A stretch of 64,000 nucleotides of DNA from Halomonas sp. ALS9. Lineage in GTDB: Bacteria; Pseudomonadota; Gammaproteobacteria; Pseudomonadales; Halomonadaceae. The DNA lies in the NCBI RefSeq assembly GCF_001651035.1, contig NZ_LXRG01000233.1, forward strand, positions 62,001 through 126,000, written 5' to 3'. Each line of letters opens with the position of its first letter. Position 1 is the first letter of the stretch. A program made the translations under genes and the position numbers. This document shows positions 42,151-51,290 of the stretch, piece after piece. Below the pieces are notes generated by a model, which ran no database searches, was not told where the DNA came from, and saw only the letters and a list, made by a program, of their open reading frames with translations.

Positions 42151-42636
42151 GTGATAAAAATAATTAGCTTTTTTACTAAGATGGAAGAGTTTGTATCCAG
42201 ATTGTTGCTGTCAATTGTCGTTCTATTGGTATTCTTTACTGCAGTTGGGAGGTGGGCAGGATTGCCCGTTGCCTGGTCGGTAAATATTGCCCAGCTGCTT
42301 TTTGTTTGGATAATTTTTTTGGGTTCAAACCAGGCGCTTAGAAACAACAAGCACATTGGTGTTGATATTTTTAGCAACCTGCTGCCAAGAAGGTTACAGG
42401 TGCTGAATGAGATTTTTGTTTTGATATTAATGTCAGCATTTCTGCTGCTCAGTGTTGTTTATGGGGTAAAGCTAAGTATTGATAATTCTACTAGAGTGAT
42501 TAGTAATACTCCGATCAGCTATTCATTCATTACAATGGCTGTCCCAGTAGGTTCTTTTCTAATGTTTCTCACTGTGATTGGAAAAATTTACTCTATAGTT
42601 TTTGGATGTGAGAGAAATGGTCTTAGGCGTTTTTGA
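42151..42636 (+). CDS. TRAP transporter small permease subunit (DctQ type)
   Basis: The 161-residue protein has four hydrophobic segments, the conserved WIIFLGSNQALRNNKHIGVD region and a C-terminal TMAVPVGSFLMFLTV. It begins with GTG 5 bases after AGGAGG. The YiaM protein of E. coli is its equivalent. It follows dctP and precedes the large permease. Confidence 0.88.
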   Translation: MIKIISFFTKMEEFVSRLLLSIVVLLVFFTAVGRWAGLPVAWSVNIAQLLFVWIIFLGSNQALRNNKHIGVDIFSNLLPRRLQVLNEIFVLILMSAFLLLSVVYGVKLSIDNSTRVISNTPISYSFITMAVPVGSFLMFLTVIGKIYSIVFGCERNGLRRF

Positions 42637-42696
42637 TTTTGTATATTTTGTTGTTTATTTGTGAGCTGATTTTTATTGATATATAGGGTGATCAAA

Positions 42697-43977
42697 ATGA
42701 TGCTAGTGTGTATATTGTTTTTAGTTTTTCTTTTGATGAATGTGCCTATTGCATTTACTATAGGTATCGCTAGTCTTTCTTTTTTCTTGGTAGAGCCAAA
42801 CCTACCTATATCCCTTTATGTTCAGCGTATGGTTAGTGGAACTCAATCTTTTCCATTGCTAGCCGTACCTTTCTTTGTATTGGCAGGGCATATTATGAAT
42901 GCCGCGGGTATTACTAAAAGATTGATTCGTTTTGCAAATGCTTTAACTGGTCATTTGATTGGTGGTTTAGCTCATGTCTCAATTGTTTTAAGTGGGCTTA
43001 TGGGTGGTGTTTCTGGATCGGCTAATGCTGACGCTGCAATGCAGAGCCGAATCCTTGCACCGCAAATGTTAAAGCGGGGGTACTCGGGAGGATATGCTAT
43101 TTCTGTTATAGCTGTAAGTTCGCTTATTACGGCAACTATTCCGCCAAGTATTGGCTTGATTCTTTATGGCTTTGTCGGTGAGGTTTCAATTGGTAAACTC
43201 TTCATTGCTGGTATTGTGCCTGGTGTGCTGTTAACTTTTGTTTTAATGATAACCTCTTACATTATTGCTAAGAAAAGAGGATATGATAGTCAAGTTAACA
43301 TCGAAAGGCCATCTTTTAATGTTGTGGTTGATAGCTTTAAAGATAGTTTTTGGGCATTGTTGTTTCCCGTTATACTGATTGTAGGTATACGTTTTGGTAT
43401 ATTCACTGCTTCTGAAGGTGGAGCTTTTGCGGTCGTTTATGCTCTTTTTATAGGTGCCTTTGTATATCGTGAACTAAGTTTTTCTAAAGTTAGGGAAGTG
43501 CTTAGTGCAACGGTGATGGACAATGCCGTTATCATGCTGATAATTTCCACTGCAGCAATATTGGGATATCTTGTTACCTATGCCCGTGTACCCCACAGTA
43601 TTTCCGAACTTATAATGGGTGTTACAAGTGAGCCAGCGCTAGTTTTACTTCTAGTGCTATTGTTCATATTAATAGCTGGGATGTTTATGGAGGCAACAGT
43701 AAACACACTTTTGTTGACTCCTATCTTTTTGCCTATCGTTCAACAATTTGGCGTCGATCCGGTTCACTTTGGAATTATCATGATGCTTATAGTAACGCTA
43801 GGTGGAATGACACCTCCTGTTGGAGTAACGATGTATACAGTCTGTTCATTAACAGGAATATCTATTGATCAATATTTGAGGGAGTCTTTCCCATTCTTGC
43901 TTTCTGTAGTGGTATTGGTGCTTGTGCTTGCTTTTTTTCCAGGTATCGTCATGTTCTTACCTGATCTTTTGATGTGA
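42697..43977 (+). CDS. TRAP transporter large permease subunit (DctM type)
   Basis: About 12 hydrophobic segments fill this 426-residue subunit. Family motifs include GISFFLVEP-like opening, LSGLMGGVSGSANADAAMQSRI, VIAVSSLITATIPPSIGLI and GMTPPVGVTMYTVCS. I placed the start at ATG 42697; an earlier TTG in the frame lacks a site, and an AGGGTG lies upstream. It completes the TRAP system with the genes at 41013 and 42151. In E. coli the YiaMNO TRAP carries 2,3-diketo-L-gulonate, and yiaK is its neighbour, as here. Confidence 0.93.
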   Translation: MMLVCILFLVFLLMNVPIAFTIGIASLSFFLVEPNLPISLYVQRMVSGTQSFPLLAVPFFVLAGHIMNAAGITKRLIRFANALTGHLIGGLAHVSIVLSGLMGGVSGSANADAAMQSRILAPQMLKRGYSGGYAISVIAVSSLITATIPPSIGLILYGFVGEVSIGKLFIAGIVPGVLLTFVLMITSYIIAKKRGYDSQVNIERPSFNVVVDSFKDSFWALLFPVILIVGIRFGIFTASEGGAFAVVYALFIGAFVYRELSFSKVREVLSATVMDNAVIMLIISTAAILGYLVTYARVPHSISELIMGVTSEPALVLLLVLLFILIAGMFMEATVNTLLLTPIFLPIVQQFGVDPVHFGIIMMLIVTLGGMTPPVGVTMYTVCSLTGISIDQYLRESFPFLLSVVVLVLVLAFFPGIVMFLPDLLM

Positions 43978-44043
43978 AATTTGATGTTGCGCTTAGACAC
44001 AGCATCTTACAGCGGTAATTAATTTTGTTGAGAGGAAAATAAA

Positions 44044-45060
44044 ATGACTAGAATACCTTTTGAAGTAATGAAAAATGAAATTCAGCGTATATTGTTAAGT
44101 AAAGGTTTTGATGAGGAGCGTGCTGAAGAATGTGCGAAATTATTTTCAGAGGCAAGTCTCGATGGTGTGTATTCACATGGATTGAATCGTGTTCCTCGTT
44201 TCGTTAACTATATTGATAATGGTTGGGTTGATATTCATGCCAAACCAACTCTAGTTAGTAGTCTAGGTATATTAGAGCAGTATGATGGAAACCTTGGCCC
44301 TGGAAACCTTAATGCCAAGTATTCAATGGATCGTGCTATTTCTCTTGCTCACGAAAATGGTGTTGGGATAGTAACGGTTAAAAACTCTAGTCATTGGATG
44401 CGAGGGGGGAGTTATGGATGGCAAGCGGCCAATGCTGGTTGCATAGGGCTTTGCTGGACGAACACTGAATCGTGTATGCCGCCATGGGGAGCTAAAGATC
44501 GTAAAGTGGGCAATAACCCAATGATTCTTGCTGTGCCTAGGCCGAATGGCCCTATTGTGCTTGATATGGCAATGTCTCAATTTTCCTATGGAAAGCTAGA
44601 GGTCACGAGACTTAATAATGAAATTTTACCTGTTGACGGTGGTTTTGATAGTGAAGGAAACCTGACAAGAGTTCCTGAGAAAATTGAGAAGTCAATGCGT
44701 ATCTTGCCCGCAGGGTATTGGAAAGGGTCTGGGCTGGCGATCATGCTAGATTTAATAGCCGCCTTGTTATCAGGGGGGCTATCTACTAGCAAATTAGATG
44801 CTATAAAACCAGCTCCGCATGTATCTGGATATGGTGTTTCACAAGTTTTTATAGCGTTTAATCCAATCAAGTTATCGTCAGAGAGTTTTCTAAATGAAAC
44901 TGTCAATGAGCTTGTAAGCTATCTGCACGAATCTGAAACTGCTGAAGGGTACAGCACAGTCAGTTATCCTGGCGAAAGAACCTTACAAACAAGAAAAGAT
45001 AACTTTGAAAAAGGTATTCCCGTCGATGATGACATTTGGAATATAGTTCTTAGTTTATGA
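44044..45060 (+). CDS. yiaK: YiaK-like 2,3-diketo-L-gulonate reductase (LDH2 family)
   Basis: This 338-residue NAD(P)H-dependent dehydrogenase is a close match to YiaK in pattern. It shows DGVYSHGLNRVPRFVNYID, NSSHWMRGGSYGWQAA, MPPWGAKDRKVGNNP, MSQFSYGKLEV and MRILPAGYWKGSGLAIMLDL. The enzyme reduces 2,3-diketo-L-gulonate to 3-keto-L-gulonate. It follows the three TRAP genes with a clear GAGAGGA site, the arrangement of yiaK/yiaMNO in E. coli although yiaL, P, Q, R and S are absent. The AT-rich composition matches the TRAP genes, so all four were probably acquired together. Confidence 0.9.
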   Translation: MTRIPFEVMKNEIQRILLSKGFDEERAEECAKLFSEASLDGVYSHGLNRVPRFVNYIDNGWVDIHAKPTLVSSLGILEQYDGNLGPGNLNAKYSMDRAISLAHENGVGIVTVKNSSHWMRGGSYGWQAANAGCIGLCWTNTESCMPPWGAKDRKVGNNPMILAVPRPNGPIVLDMAMSQFSYGKLEVTRLNNEILPVDGGFDSEGNLTRVPEKIEKSMRILPAGYWKGSGLAIMLDLIAALLSGGLSTSKLDAIKPAPHVSGYGVSQVFIAFNPIKLSSESFLNETVNELVSYLHESETAEGYSTVSYPGERTLQTRKDNFEKGIPVDDDIWNIVLSL

Positions 45061-45183
45061 ATGCTTAAATAACGGTTGAGATGTTTTTTATATCGATATG
45101 GTTGATAACGCCAATTTTTTAAAGGGGTGTTCTTAACTTCTATTGATAGTTTTGTGGAAGTACTTTCAGCTTGGTAGATATTT

Positions 45184-45228
45184 GGCGCACACATTGTTGA
45201 CTCTCCAAGAGACCTAATAGTGTGCGCC
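45184..45228. promoter_or_regulatory. Inverted repeat upstream of the fructuronate-reductase-family gene
   Basis: GGCGCACAC (45184-45192) and GTGTGCGCC (45220-45228) form a perfect 9-bp inverted repeat with 27 bases between, just before the AGGAG of the next gene. It could be a leader hairpin or an operator for the GntR regulator; the sequence alone cannot decide. Confidence 0.5.
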
Positions 45229-45244
45229 TAACCAGGAGAGACAC

Positions 45245-46711
45245 ATGAGTCAAGTATTGCAGCTTCCTGCTAGCGAAATGGAAAAGCACGAAATCGGTAT
45301 CGTCCACCTGGGCTTAGGCGCCTTCCATCGCGCTCACCAAGCGGTGTACTTAGAGCGTTACCGCCAACGCAGTGGCGATGGTGAGTGGGGCGTCTGCAGC
45401 GCGAATTTACGCTCTAGCGTGGGGTTAGTCGACGGATTAAGTGCGGCAGGGCATCGCTATCATGTAGCGGAGTACGCCGACAGCGAGCGCATCACGCTGC
45501 GTGAAATAGGTGTAATTGAAGAGACGCTGTTCTCGGGTCGCGATGGCGCGGGCAACTGGAGCCGCGACAGGGAGGCTTTGCTGGCGCGTATGGCGTCTGC
45601 GGATACCCGCATTGTTACTTTAACGGTGACCGAGAAGGGCTACTTTTTAAACCCCGCGAGCGGTGAGTTAATAGCTGATGACCCGATGATCATTGGTGAT
45701 ATAACTTCGCCCCAACAGCCGCGTACTGCCCCTGGACTATTGGTGGAAGCGTTAGCTCGGCGGCGTGAGGCAGGCATTGCCCCCTTTACCGTGCTGTCTT
45801 GCGACAACATGCCGGATAACGGTAAGCGTACACGCCAAGCAGTGGTGCAACTGGCCGAGCATCGAGACGCAGAATTGGCCAGTTGGATTGCCACAGAAGT
45901 GGCGTTTCCCAGCAGCATGGTGGATCGTATTGTGCCCGCGATGACCGACACCGACTATGAGCGCTTAGCGGTACTGGGCGTTACCGATCCAAACGCTGTG
46001 GTATGCGAAGCGTTCACGCAGTGGGTGGTTGAAGATAACTTCCCTCAGGGACGCCCAAGCTGGGAAGCCGAGGGCGTTGAGATGGTTGCCGATGTGGCGC
46101 CCTTTGAAACAATGAAACTGCGCATGCTCAATGGCAGCCACTCATTGCTTGCCTATCTTGGCGCACTTGCAGGTATCGACACGGTTTTTGAAGGTGTCAA
46201 TCACGTCGAACTTCGGACGTTGTTGCGCCGTTATATGCTTGAAGAGGCGGCGCCGACACTGGATATGCCTACAGGAATAGATTTAGAGAGCTACGCCGAT
46301 TCGCTGTTAGCACGCTTTGCCAATGACAGTTTGCGTCATCGTCTGCAGCAAATCGCTATGGATGGCAGCCAAAAGCTTCCACAGCGCTGGCTAACTGGCA
46401 CGCTGGAACGTGCTAACGCGGGCCAAACGTCACCCTGTGTGGCGCTGGGAATGGCAGCCTGGATTCGCTATACCGCAGGCGAAGATTTGCTGGGGAATAG
46501 CTACAGCGTTGATGACCCGCTGGCCGCGCGTTTTGCCTCGCTTCACCAGGCACACGGTTCCGACAGCACTGCACTAGTAGCCGCCTTTTTGGCCATAGAC
46601 GATGTGGTGTCTAGCGCACTGGCAAAAGACACGGCGTTTACACAGGCGGTGTTGGCGGCGTATCAAAAGCTGACCCAGGATGGGTTGCGTGAGGCGCTCG
46701 CAGCGCTATAA
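45245..46711 (+). CDS. Mannitol dehydrogenase family oxidoreductase, probable fructuronate reductase
   Basis: This 488-residue polyol dehydrogenase has the opening IVHLGLGAFHRAHQAVYLE, EKGYFLNP, the catalytic Lys-Asn-His set in MKLRMLNGSHS and VEDNFPQGRPSWE. The family contains mannitol 2-dehydrogenase and UxuB, which interconverts D-fructuronate and D-mannonate. With ManD nearby and kdgK in the window, the UxuB reaction is more likely than mannitol oxidation. GC content is back to host level, unlike the TRAP/yiaK genes before it. A GGAG lies near the ATG. Confidence 0.85.
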   Translation: MSQVLQLPASEMEKHEIGIVHLGLGAFHRAHQAVYLERYRQRSGDGEWGVCSANLRSSVGLVDGLSAAGHRYHVAEYADSERITLREIGVIEETLFSGRDGAGNWSRDREALLARMASADTRIVTLTVTEKGYFLNPASGELIADDPMIIGDITSPQQPRTAPGLLVEALARRREAGIAPFTVLSCDNMPDNGKRTRQAVVQLAEHRDAELASWIATEVAFPSSMVDRIVPAMTDTDYERLAVLGVTDPNAVVCEAFTQWVVEDNFPQGRPSWEAEGVEMVADVAPFETMKLRMLNGSHSLLAYLGALAGIDTVFEGVNHVELRTLLRRYMLEEAAPTLDMPTGIDLESYADSLLARFANDSLRHRLQQIAMDGSQKLPQRWLTGTLERANAGQTSPCVALGMAAWIRYTAGEDLLGNSYSVDDPLAARFASLHQAHGSDSTALVAAFLAIDDVVSSALAKDTAFTQAVLAAYQKLTQDGLREALAAL

Positions 46712-46722
46712 ATACTTGTACT

Positions 46723-46759
46723 AAAAACCCCGCTGATTGATTAAATCAACGGGGTTTTT
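46723..46759. terminator. Bidirectional intrinsic terminator
   Basis: AAAAACCCCG and CGGGGTTTTT form a 10-bp stem with T-rich and A-rich flanks that serve both strands. It lies between the convergent uxuB-like and sodium:solute symporter genes. Confidence 0.9.
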
Positions 46760-46778
46760 GGGTACTAATGACTACCTG

Positions 46779-48278
46779 TTAGCGCGCAGTAGAAGGCGCT
46801 TCGGCACCGGTCAGTGTCGGCTCAGGCACTTGCTCCATACGTTTGCGCTCTTGGTCGAGAATTGCCAGTGCCTGGGCTGAGGTAACGCGGGAAGCCGGCG
46901 TGACGAGGCTTACAATCACACCCGCTACCAGTGCTACTAGCACCGCAGGAATGCTCGGGTTGCCCCAGAAGGCTGTCCAATCGCTATTGGCAATAATCGT
47001 CAAGGAAGTCGCCGACGCGCAAATAAGCGTCGCGATAGCACCTTGCCAGTTATAGCGCGGCCAGAATCGGCCCAGCATGGCACTCACAAACAGTCCTGAA
47101 AGAATTGTCGAGATCATACGGGTGATGTAGGTGATGACATTGTCTGAGGCCAGCGCGAACAGCAGCGCCAGGCCAATGGTTGCAACGAGCGCAATACGCG
47201 AGAAGCGCACTACATTTCGCGCTGAGGGCGTGTGGCCCGTTGCCAGCACATACAGATCGCGGATAAGGGTTGAAACACCGGCAATCGCATCGGAGCTGGC
47301 GCTCGACATGGTGGCGGAGAGGCCCGCTACCAATAGCAGTAGTCCTAATCCTAAGGGCATAATTTCAGTGGCCAGGAAAGGGAAGGCGAAGTTGCTATTT
47401 TCAAGCCCAGGGTTAAGGGCGTGGGTGGCCATACCAATAATCGCCGGAATGATCGAAAAGCCCAGGTAAAGAACGCCAGTGATTAAGAACGAACGGCGTA
47501 CCGACTTCACTGATTTACCTGAGTATATCCGTTGACGAAAGGAGGGCGTAGCAAGCACGCCAATGGCAATAACGGCGGCCAGTGACAGCGCCGGTAGCGC
47601 GCCAATTTGACCAATACCTAGAAAGCTAGTAGCGCCTGCATCCATACCTGCCGTAAGGCCGGAGAAGCCACCAACCTCAACCAGTGCCAGTATTGCCATC
47701 AAGATAAAGCCCGTGAACAGCACGACTGCTTGAATGGTGTCCGTCCAGATAACCGCAAAATAACCCCCCACCACGCAGTAAATGCCAAAGCCTAACGCCA
47801 CCAGAATGCGCGCAGTGGTTAGATCGATACCTGCCATCCAGGAGAGGTAGAGACCGCCGCCAAGAATATGTGCGCCCAGCCAGCCTATACAGGCGATATA
47901 GATAAGTAGCGCGACCACATTACGTACCAGCCGGTTGGCGCCCACGTAGTAGGCGAGTTCCTCGCTCATGGTCATAAAGCGCAGCTTACGTACGGGAGCA
48001 AAACAGACCGCGAGAAGTAAAATACCCACGGCCCCGCCAAGCCCGTATAAAGCACCTGCCCAACCGTTGGCGTAACCGAATCCAACGGCGCCCATGCTGG
48101 AGCCAGTCCCCACCATAGTCGCCACCGTAGTGCCCACGGTAAGAAAGAGCGGCACGCTTCGCCCGCCGAGTAGAAAGTCGTCGCCGCTGCCGCGTTTATG
48201 CCTTGAAACCCACCAACCAAACGCGATCATCGCGACGATGTAGAGCACAAAGGTGATAAGGAATATTTGACTGTTCAT
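46779..48278 (-). CDS. Sodium:solute symporter (SSS family)
   Basis: This 499-residue transporter has about 13 hydrophobic segments. Motifs typical of SSS proteins are GDDFLLGGRSVPLFLT at the N-terminus, the GTGSSMGAVGFGYANGWAG region, the YCVVGGYFAVIWTDTIQAVV helix and a later GLSATMSSASSDAIAG. The ATG follows AGAGG by 5 bases. It shares direction with the ridA and N-acyl-D-amino-acid deacylase genes, so it is probably the uptake system for D-amino acids or their N-acyl forms. Confidence 0.9.
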   Translation of the reverse strand: MNSQIFLITFVLYIVAMIAFGWWVSRHKRGSGDDFLLGGRSVPLFLTVGTTVATMVGTGSSMGAVGFGYANGWAGALYGLGGAVGILLLAVCFAPVRKLRFMTMSEELAYYVGANRLVRNVVALLIYIACIGWLGAHILGGGLYLSWMAGIDLTTARILVALGFGIYCVVGGYFAVIWTDTIQAVVLFTGFILMAILALVEVGGFSGLTAGMDAGATSFLGIGQIGALPALSLAAVIAIGVLATPSFRQRIYSGKSVKSVRRSFLITGVLYLGFSIIPAIIGMATHALNPGLENSNFAFPFLATEIMPLGLGLLLLVAGLSATMSSASSDAIAGVSTLIRDLYVLATGHTPSARNVVRFSRIALVATIGLALLFALASDNVITYITRMISTILSGLFVSAMLGRFWPRYNWQGAIATLICASATSLTIIANSDWTAFWGNPSIPAVLVALVAGVIVSLVTPASRVTSAQALAILDQERKRMEQVPEPTLTGAEAPSTAR

Positions 48279-48338
48279 GTTAACCTCTTATCGTTGTGTA
48301 TCCGGCCGTTGCCGCGGCCGAAGGTAGACAATGGAAGT

Positions 48339-48378
48339 GATTACCGCGGGGCTTTTTTATCCTAATCACGCGGTAATC
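48339..48378. promoter_or_regulatory. Inverted repeat in the leader of the symporter gene
   Basis: GATTACCGCG (48339-48348) and CGCGGTAATC (48369-48378) pair over 10 bases around a 20-base loop, 60-100 bases upstream of the symporter start. It could be an operator or attenuator that lets the symporter be set apart from the enzyme genes. Confidence 0.55.
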
Positions 48379-48387
48379 TGGCGCTGC

Positions 48388-48418
48388 GCCCTTGCCGGGG
48401 TGCGGCGCTTTTTTTGGT
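48388..48418 (+). terminator. Imperfect GC-rich hairpin with T tract (plus orientation)
   Basis: GCGCTGCGCCC and GGGGTGCGGCGC pair imperfectly and are followed by seven T bases on the plus strand. No plus-strand gene ends here, so it may guard against antisense transcription or simply be a leader structure for the minus-strand operon. Confidence 0.4.
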
Positions 48419-48434
48419 ACTTAAAGCTGGATGT

Positions 48435-48827
48435 CTAGACGCGGTCAGCGCGGAAGCACTTCACGTCAACCTCGACTTTGCAATCCACCACCAAGTCTTG
48501 AACGCTGCAGATGCGTGCCGGTGGGTTGTCGCCAAATATCTCCTTAAACACTTTGTTGAAAGAGCTGAAATAGCGCGCATCAGTCAACACAGTGGTGACA
48601 TGCACCACGTCCTCGACGCCGTAACCGGCTTCTTGCATGATGGCCAGGCAGTTGTTAAAAGCGAGGCGGGTCTGCTCAACGATGCCGCCTTCAACAACTT
48701 CGCCATCGGTCATTGGGGTTTGGCCGGAGACGTATAGCCAGCCTCCTGCTTCTACTGCGCGGGCAAAGGGCAGCTTCTGTCCGCCGGTGCCTACGCCGCC
48801 TTCCGTGCCGTATCGAGTAATGCTCAT
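48435..48827 (-). CDS. RidA/YjgF-family enamine/imine deaminase
   Basis: The 130-residue protein shows the RidA features GWLYVSGQTPMTDG, RLAFNNCLAIMQEAG and the catalytic-site Arg in PPARICSVQDL. RidA proteins hydrolyse reactive 2-aminoacrylate-like intermediates made by PLP-dependent deaminases. That fits a neighbouring PLP-type D-amino acid enzyme. The gene overlaps the deacylase stop by 4 bases. Confidence 0.9.
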   Translation of the reverse strand: MSITRYGTEGGVGTGGQKLPFARAVEAGGWLYVSGQTPMTDGEVVEGGIVEQTRLAFNNCLAIMQEAGYGVEDVVHVTTVLTDARYFSSFNKVFKEIFGDNPPARICSVQDLVVDCKVEVDVKCFRADRV

Positions 48828-50311
48828 GGTGTTTGCTCCTGGTTGGGTTGAAAGGTGGGGATCGATTGAGAAATACGCTCTGTTCTGCGCAGCATCCGGC
48901 CAGCGCGTTGGTCTGAAATTGCGCCTTGGTGATAGGCGACTTTGCCGTTCACTATGACCATTTCGATGCCTTTAGCGGCCGCGATGGGGGTCTCGTAATT
49001 GGCCGTATCTTCAAGAATCGTGAGATCAAAAAGGGTGAGATCTGCGTAGGCGCCTATGCGGATTACGCCGCGATCCGTTAAGCCAAAATTAGCCGCTGAA
49101 AGGCTGGTCATCTTGCGTACCGCTTCGGCCAGCGGCATTAGCTTTAAATCGCGGCTGTAGTGTGCCAGCACCCGGGGAAAGGCGCCCCAAAGGCGTGGAT
49201 GGGGATGCGGGTCGTTCGGCAGGCCATCGGATCCCACCATGGAGAGCGGATGCGCTAACACTTGCTGCATATCTGCTTCACTCATGTTGTGGTAAACCGC
49301 TCCCGCAGGCTGTAGCTGCTTGGCAGCGTCTAGCAGTGACACCCCCCACTCGGCGGCGATCTCTTTGAGTGGGCGGCGCGCCTGCTCAGGGTGCGGTTGT
49401 GACCAGGTAATGGTGATTTCAATCTCATCTGTCACTTGGCCAAGGTCGAGGGTGGAGGAGCCCGCGGTGTAGGGGTAGCAGTCGCAGTGAGCATGCTGAT
49501 GCTGGGCGGCAGACTCCAATTTACTCAGCGCCTTACCAGCGCCTCCCCAATTGCCTGCGCCTGCGCATTTTAGGTGCGAGATCACCAGAGGCACATCGCC
49601 ATTGCGAGCGGTGGAAAAGGCTTCGTCCATGGCATCCAGCAGGCCCGCAAACTCATCTCGAAGATGGGTGGTATATACGCCCCCCGATTTCCCAACGGCT
49701 GCTACCAGGGGTGCCATCTCGGTGGTCGGTGCGTGTATCGCGTTTCGATAGGCAAGCCCTGAACTAAGCCCTAGGGCTCCCTCATCCAGCGCTTGGCTTA
49801 GCAGCACCTCCATTTGTGCAATTTCTTCTGCAGTCGCAGGGCGGGCAAAGCTTTCCATCACTTGGCTGCGTAAACTGGTATGCCCAACCAAGGCGGCGAC
49901 GTTGATACTGGGCGCGGCAGCGTCTACGGCGTTGGCATAGGCGCTGAAGCTTGGGTAGCGGAAGTCTTCTAGCTTGCCCAGTAAATTCATGGGGTCGGGG
50001 ACTTCGCTGGCAAGTGTCACGGGGCTTGCGCTGATACCGCAGTTACCCACTACCACCGTGGTTACTCCCTGGGTGAGCTTTGGCAGCATCTCCGGGGTAC
50101 GAATGACATTGGTGTCGTCGTGAGTGTGGACATCGATAAAGCCTGGGGCCAGATAGCGCCCTTCGGCGTCAATAATGGTGGTGGCGGTGGCATAGGGCAT
50201 ATCACCGACGGCGCAGATACGCTCGCCTTGAATAGCTACATCGGCACGAAAATGAGCCGCGCCTGAGCCATCCAGCACGTTGGCATTACGAATCAGTAAG
50301 TCGTAAACCAT
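48824..50311 (-). CDS. N-acyl-D-amino-acid deacylase (D-aminoacylase)
   Basis: This 495-residue amidohydrolase hydrolyses N-acyl-D-amino acids to D-amino acids and a carboxylate. It has the metal motif FIDVHTHDD, the characteristic Cys ligand in VVGNCGISASPV, SHLKCAGAGNWG and the late Asp in MVGSDGLPNDPHPHPRLWG, all family hallmarks. A GGAG precedes the ATG, one base after the RpiR gene stop. The D-amino acid so released is a plausible substrate of the divergent deaminase-like enzyme. Confidence 0.9.
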   Translation of the reverse strand: MVYDLLIRNANVLDGSGAAHFRADVAIQGERICAVGDMPYATATTIIDAEGRYLAPGFIDVHTHDDTNVIRTPEMLPKLTQGVTTVVVGNCGISASPVTLASEVPDPMNLLGKLEDFRYPSFSAYANAVDAAAPSINVAALVGHTSLRSQVMESFARPATAEEIAQMEVLLSQALDEGALGLSSGLAYRNAIHAPTTEMAPLVAAVGKSGGVYTTHLRDEFAGLLDAMDEAFSTARNGDVPLVISHLKCAGAGNWGGAGKALSKLESAAQHQHAHCDCYPYTAGSSTLDLGQVTDEIEITITWSQPHPEQARRPLKEIAAEWGVSLLDAAKQLQPAGAVYHNMSEADMQQVLAHPLSMVGSDGLPNDPHPHPRLWGAFPRVLAHYSRDLKLMPLAEAVRKMTSLSAANFGLTDRGVIRIGAYADLTLFDLTILEDTANYETPIAAAKGIEMVIVNGKVAYHQGAISDQRAGRMLRRTERISQSIPTFQPNQEQTP

Positions 50312-50312
50312 C

Positions 50313-51176
50313 TTAATCTCCTAGTGGCTGGCGATTATCGCCACCGCGATGGTCATCGAGGCTAAGCTTGAGTCGGCGCAATTTAGTTCGCGAGCGCTCG
50401 CGATGGCGCATGGCAAGTTCAAGCGCTAATACGTCAATGACCGCTAGCATGGCGTAACGTGAGGCGGAAGGGTGGTAGATAAAGTCGGTCTCCCGCGAGG
50501 TAACCGGGAGCACAATGTCGGATGTTTCAGCCAAAGGAGAATTCATGGCAGTGATGGCTACCACCTTTGCGCCGTACTGTTTGGCAATCTGTGCAGACTC
50601 CACCATCTCTGGGGTGTAGCCAGTGACAGATAGCACGACGACCACGTCATCTGGTTCAAGGGTTGACGCCACCATGCGGGGCAGCAGCGCTTGGGGGTAA
50701 GCGCAGACCGCATAGCCAAGGCGTACCAAGCGAAACTGAAACTCTTGGCAGAGAATGCTGGAACCGCCACCTGCACCAAATACCAATATCTGGCGGGCTT
50801 TATCTAGCTGTTCGACCGCGCCTGCCACATCGGCCTGGGCGAGTAGGTCACGGTTAAGCGCGAGGGTTTGCGTGGCAATGTCATACACCACGCTTGAGCT
50901 GTCTTCTGGCGTCGCTTCTTGTATAAAGCGGCGGCCTGCTGCTAAAGCGCGTGTTAAGCGCGTTTTTAAGTCGCGCACGTTAGTACAGCCGATAGCGCGG
51001 GCAAATCGGGTGACGCTGGCATCGCTAACCCCGGCGCGCTGGGCGATCTCACCGATACTCGCTTCGGTAACAAACTCAATGTCAGCAAAGATCAGCTCGG
51101 CGACTTTTTTCTCAGCGTCGCGCAGGGCAGCAAAGTCAGTGGTAATACGTGACAAGATGTCGATTTCTTGGCTCAC
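50313..51176 (-). CDS. RpiR-family regulator with SIS domain
   Basis: The 287-residue protein has an N-terminal helix-turn-helix (SIGEIAQRAGVSDASVTRFARAIGC) and a SIS sugar-phosphate-type binding domain (GAGGGSSILCQEFQFRL, VVVVLSVTGYTPEMVESA). It begins with GTG 7 bases after TAGGAG. It lies first in the deacylase-ridA-symporter operon and divergent from the deaminase-like gene, the usual place of a local regulator. The intergenic inverted repeat is its likely operator. Confidence 0.9.
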   Translation of the reverse strand: MSQEIDILSRITTDFAALRDAEKKVAELIFADIEFVTEASIGEIAQRAGVSDASVTRFARAIGCTNVRDLKTRLTRALAAGRRFIQEATPEDSSSVVYDIATQTLALNRDLLAQADVAGAVEQLDKARQILVFGAGGGSSILCQEFQFRLVRLGYAVCAYPQALLPRMVASTLEPDDVVVVLSVTGYTPEMVESAQIAKQYGAKVVAITAMNSPLAETSDIVLPVTSRETDFIYHPSASRYAMLAVIDVLALELAMRHRERSRTKLRRLKLSLDDHRGGDNRQPLGD

Positions 51177-51211
51177 CGTGGACTCCTATTGGTTGCCTTA
51201 CCTAGAAAATA

Positions 51212-51256
51212 TGTTAGTTTCTAACCTTAAGTCAATATTTGTGAAAATAACTAACA
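51212..51256. promoter_or_regulatory. Candidate RpiR operator in the divergent promoter
   Basis: TGTTAGTT (51212-51219) and AACTAACA (51249-51256) form a perfect inverted repeat with 29 bases between. It lies between the divergent regulator and deaminase-like genes. The spacing corresponds to half sites about 3.5 helical turns apart, which would suit two dimers or DNA looping. Confidence 0.6.
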
Positions 51257-51290
51257 TTGATGCTTATACATAGAGAGAGGAAATGGGCAA

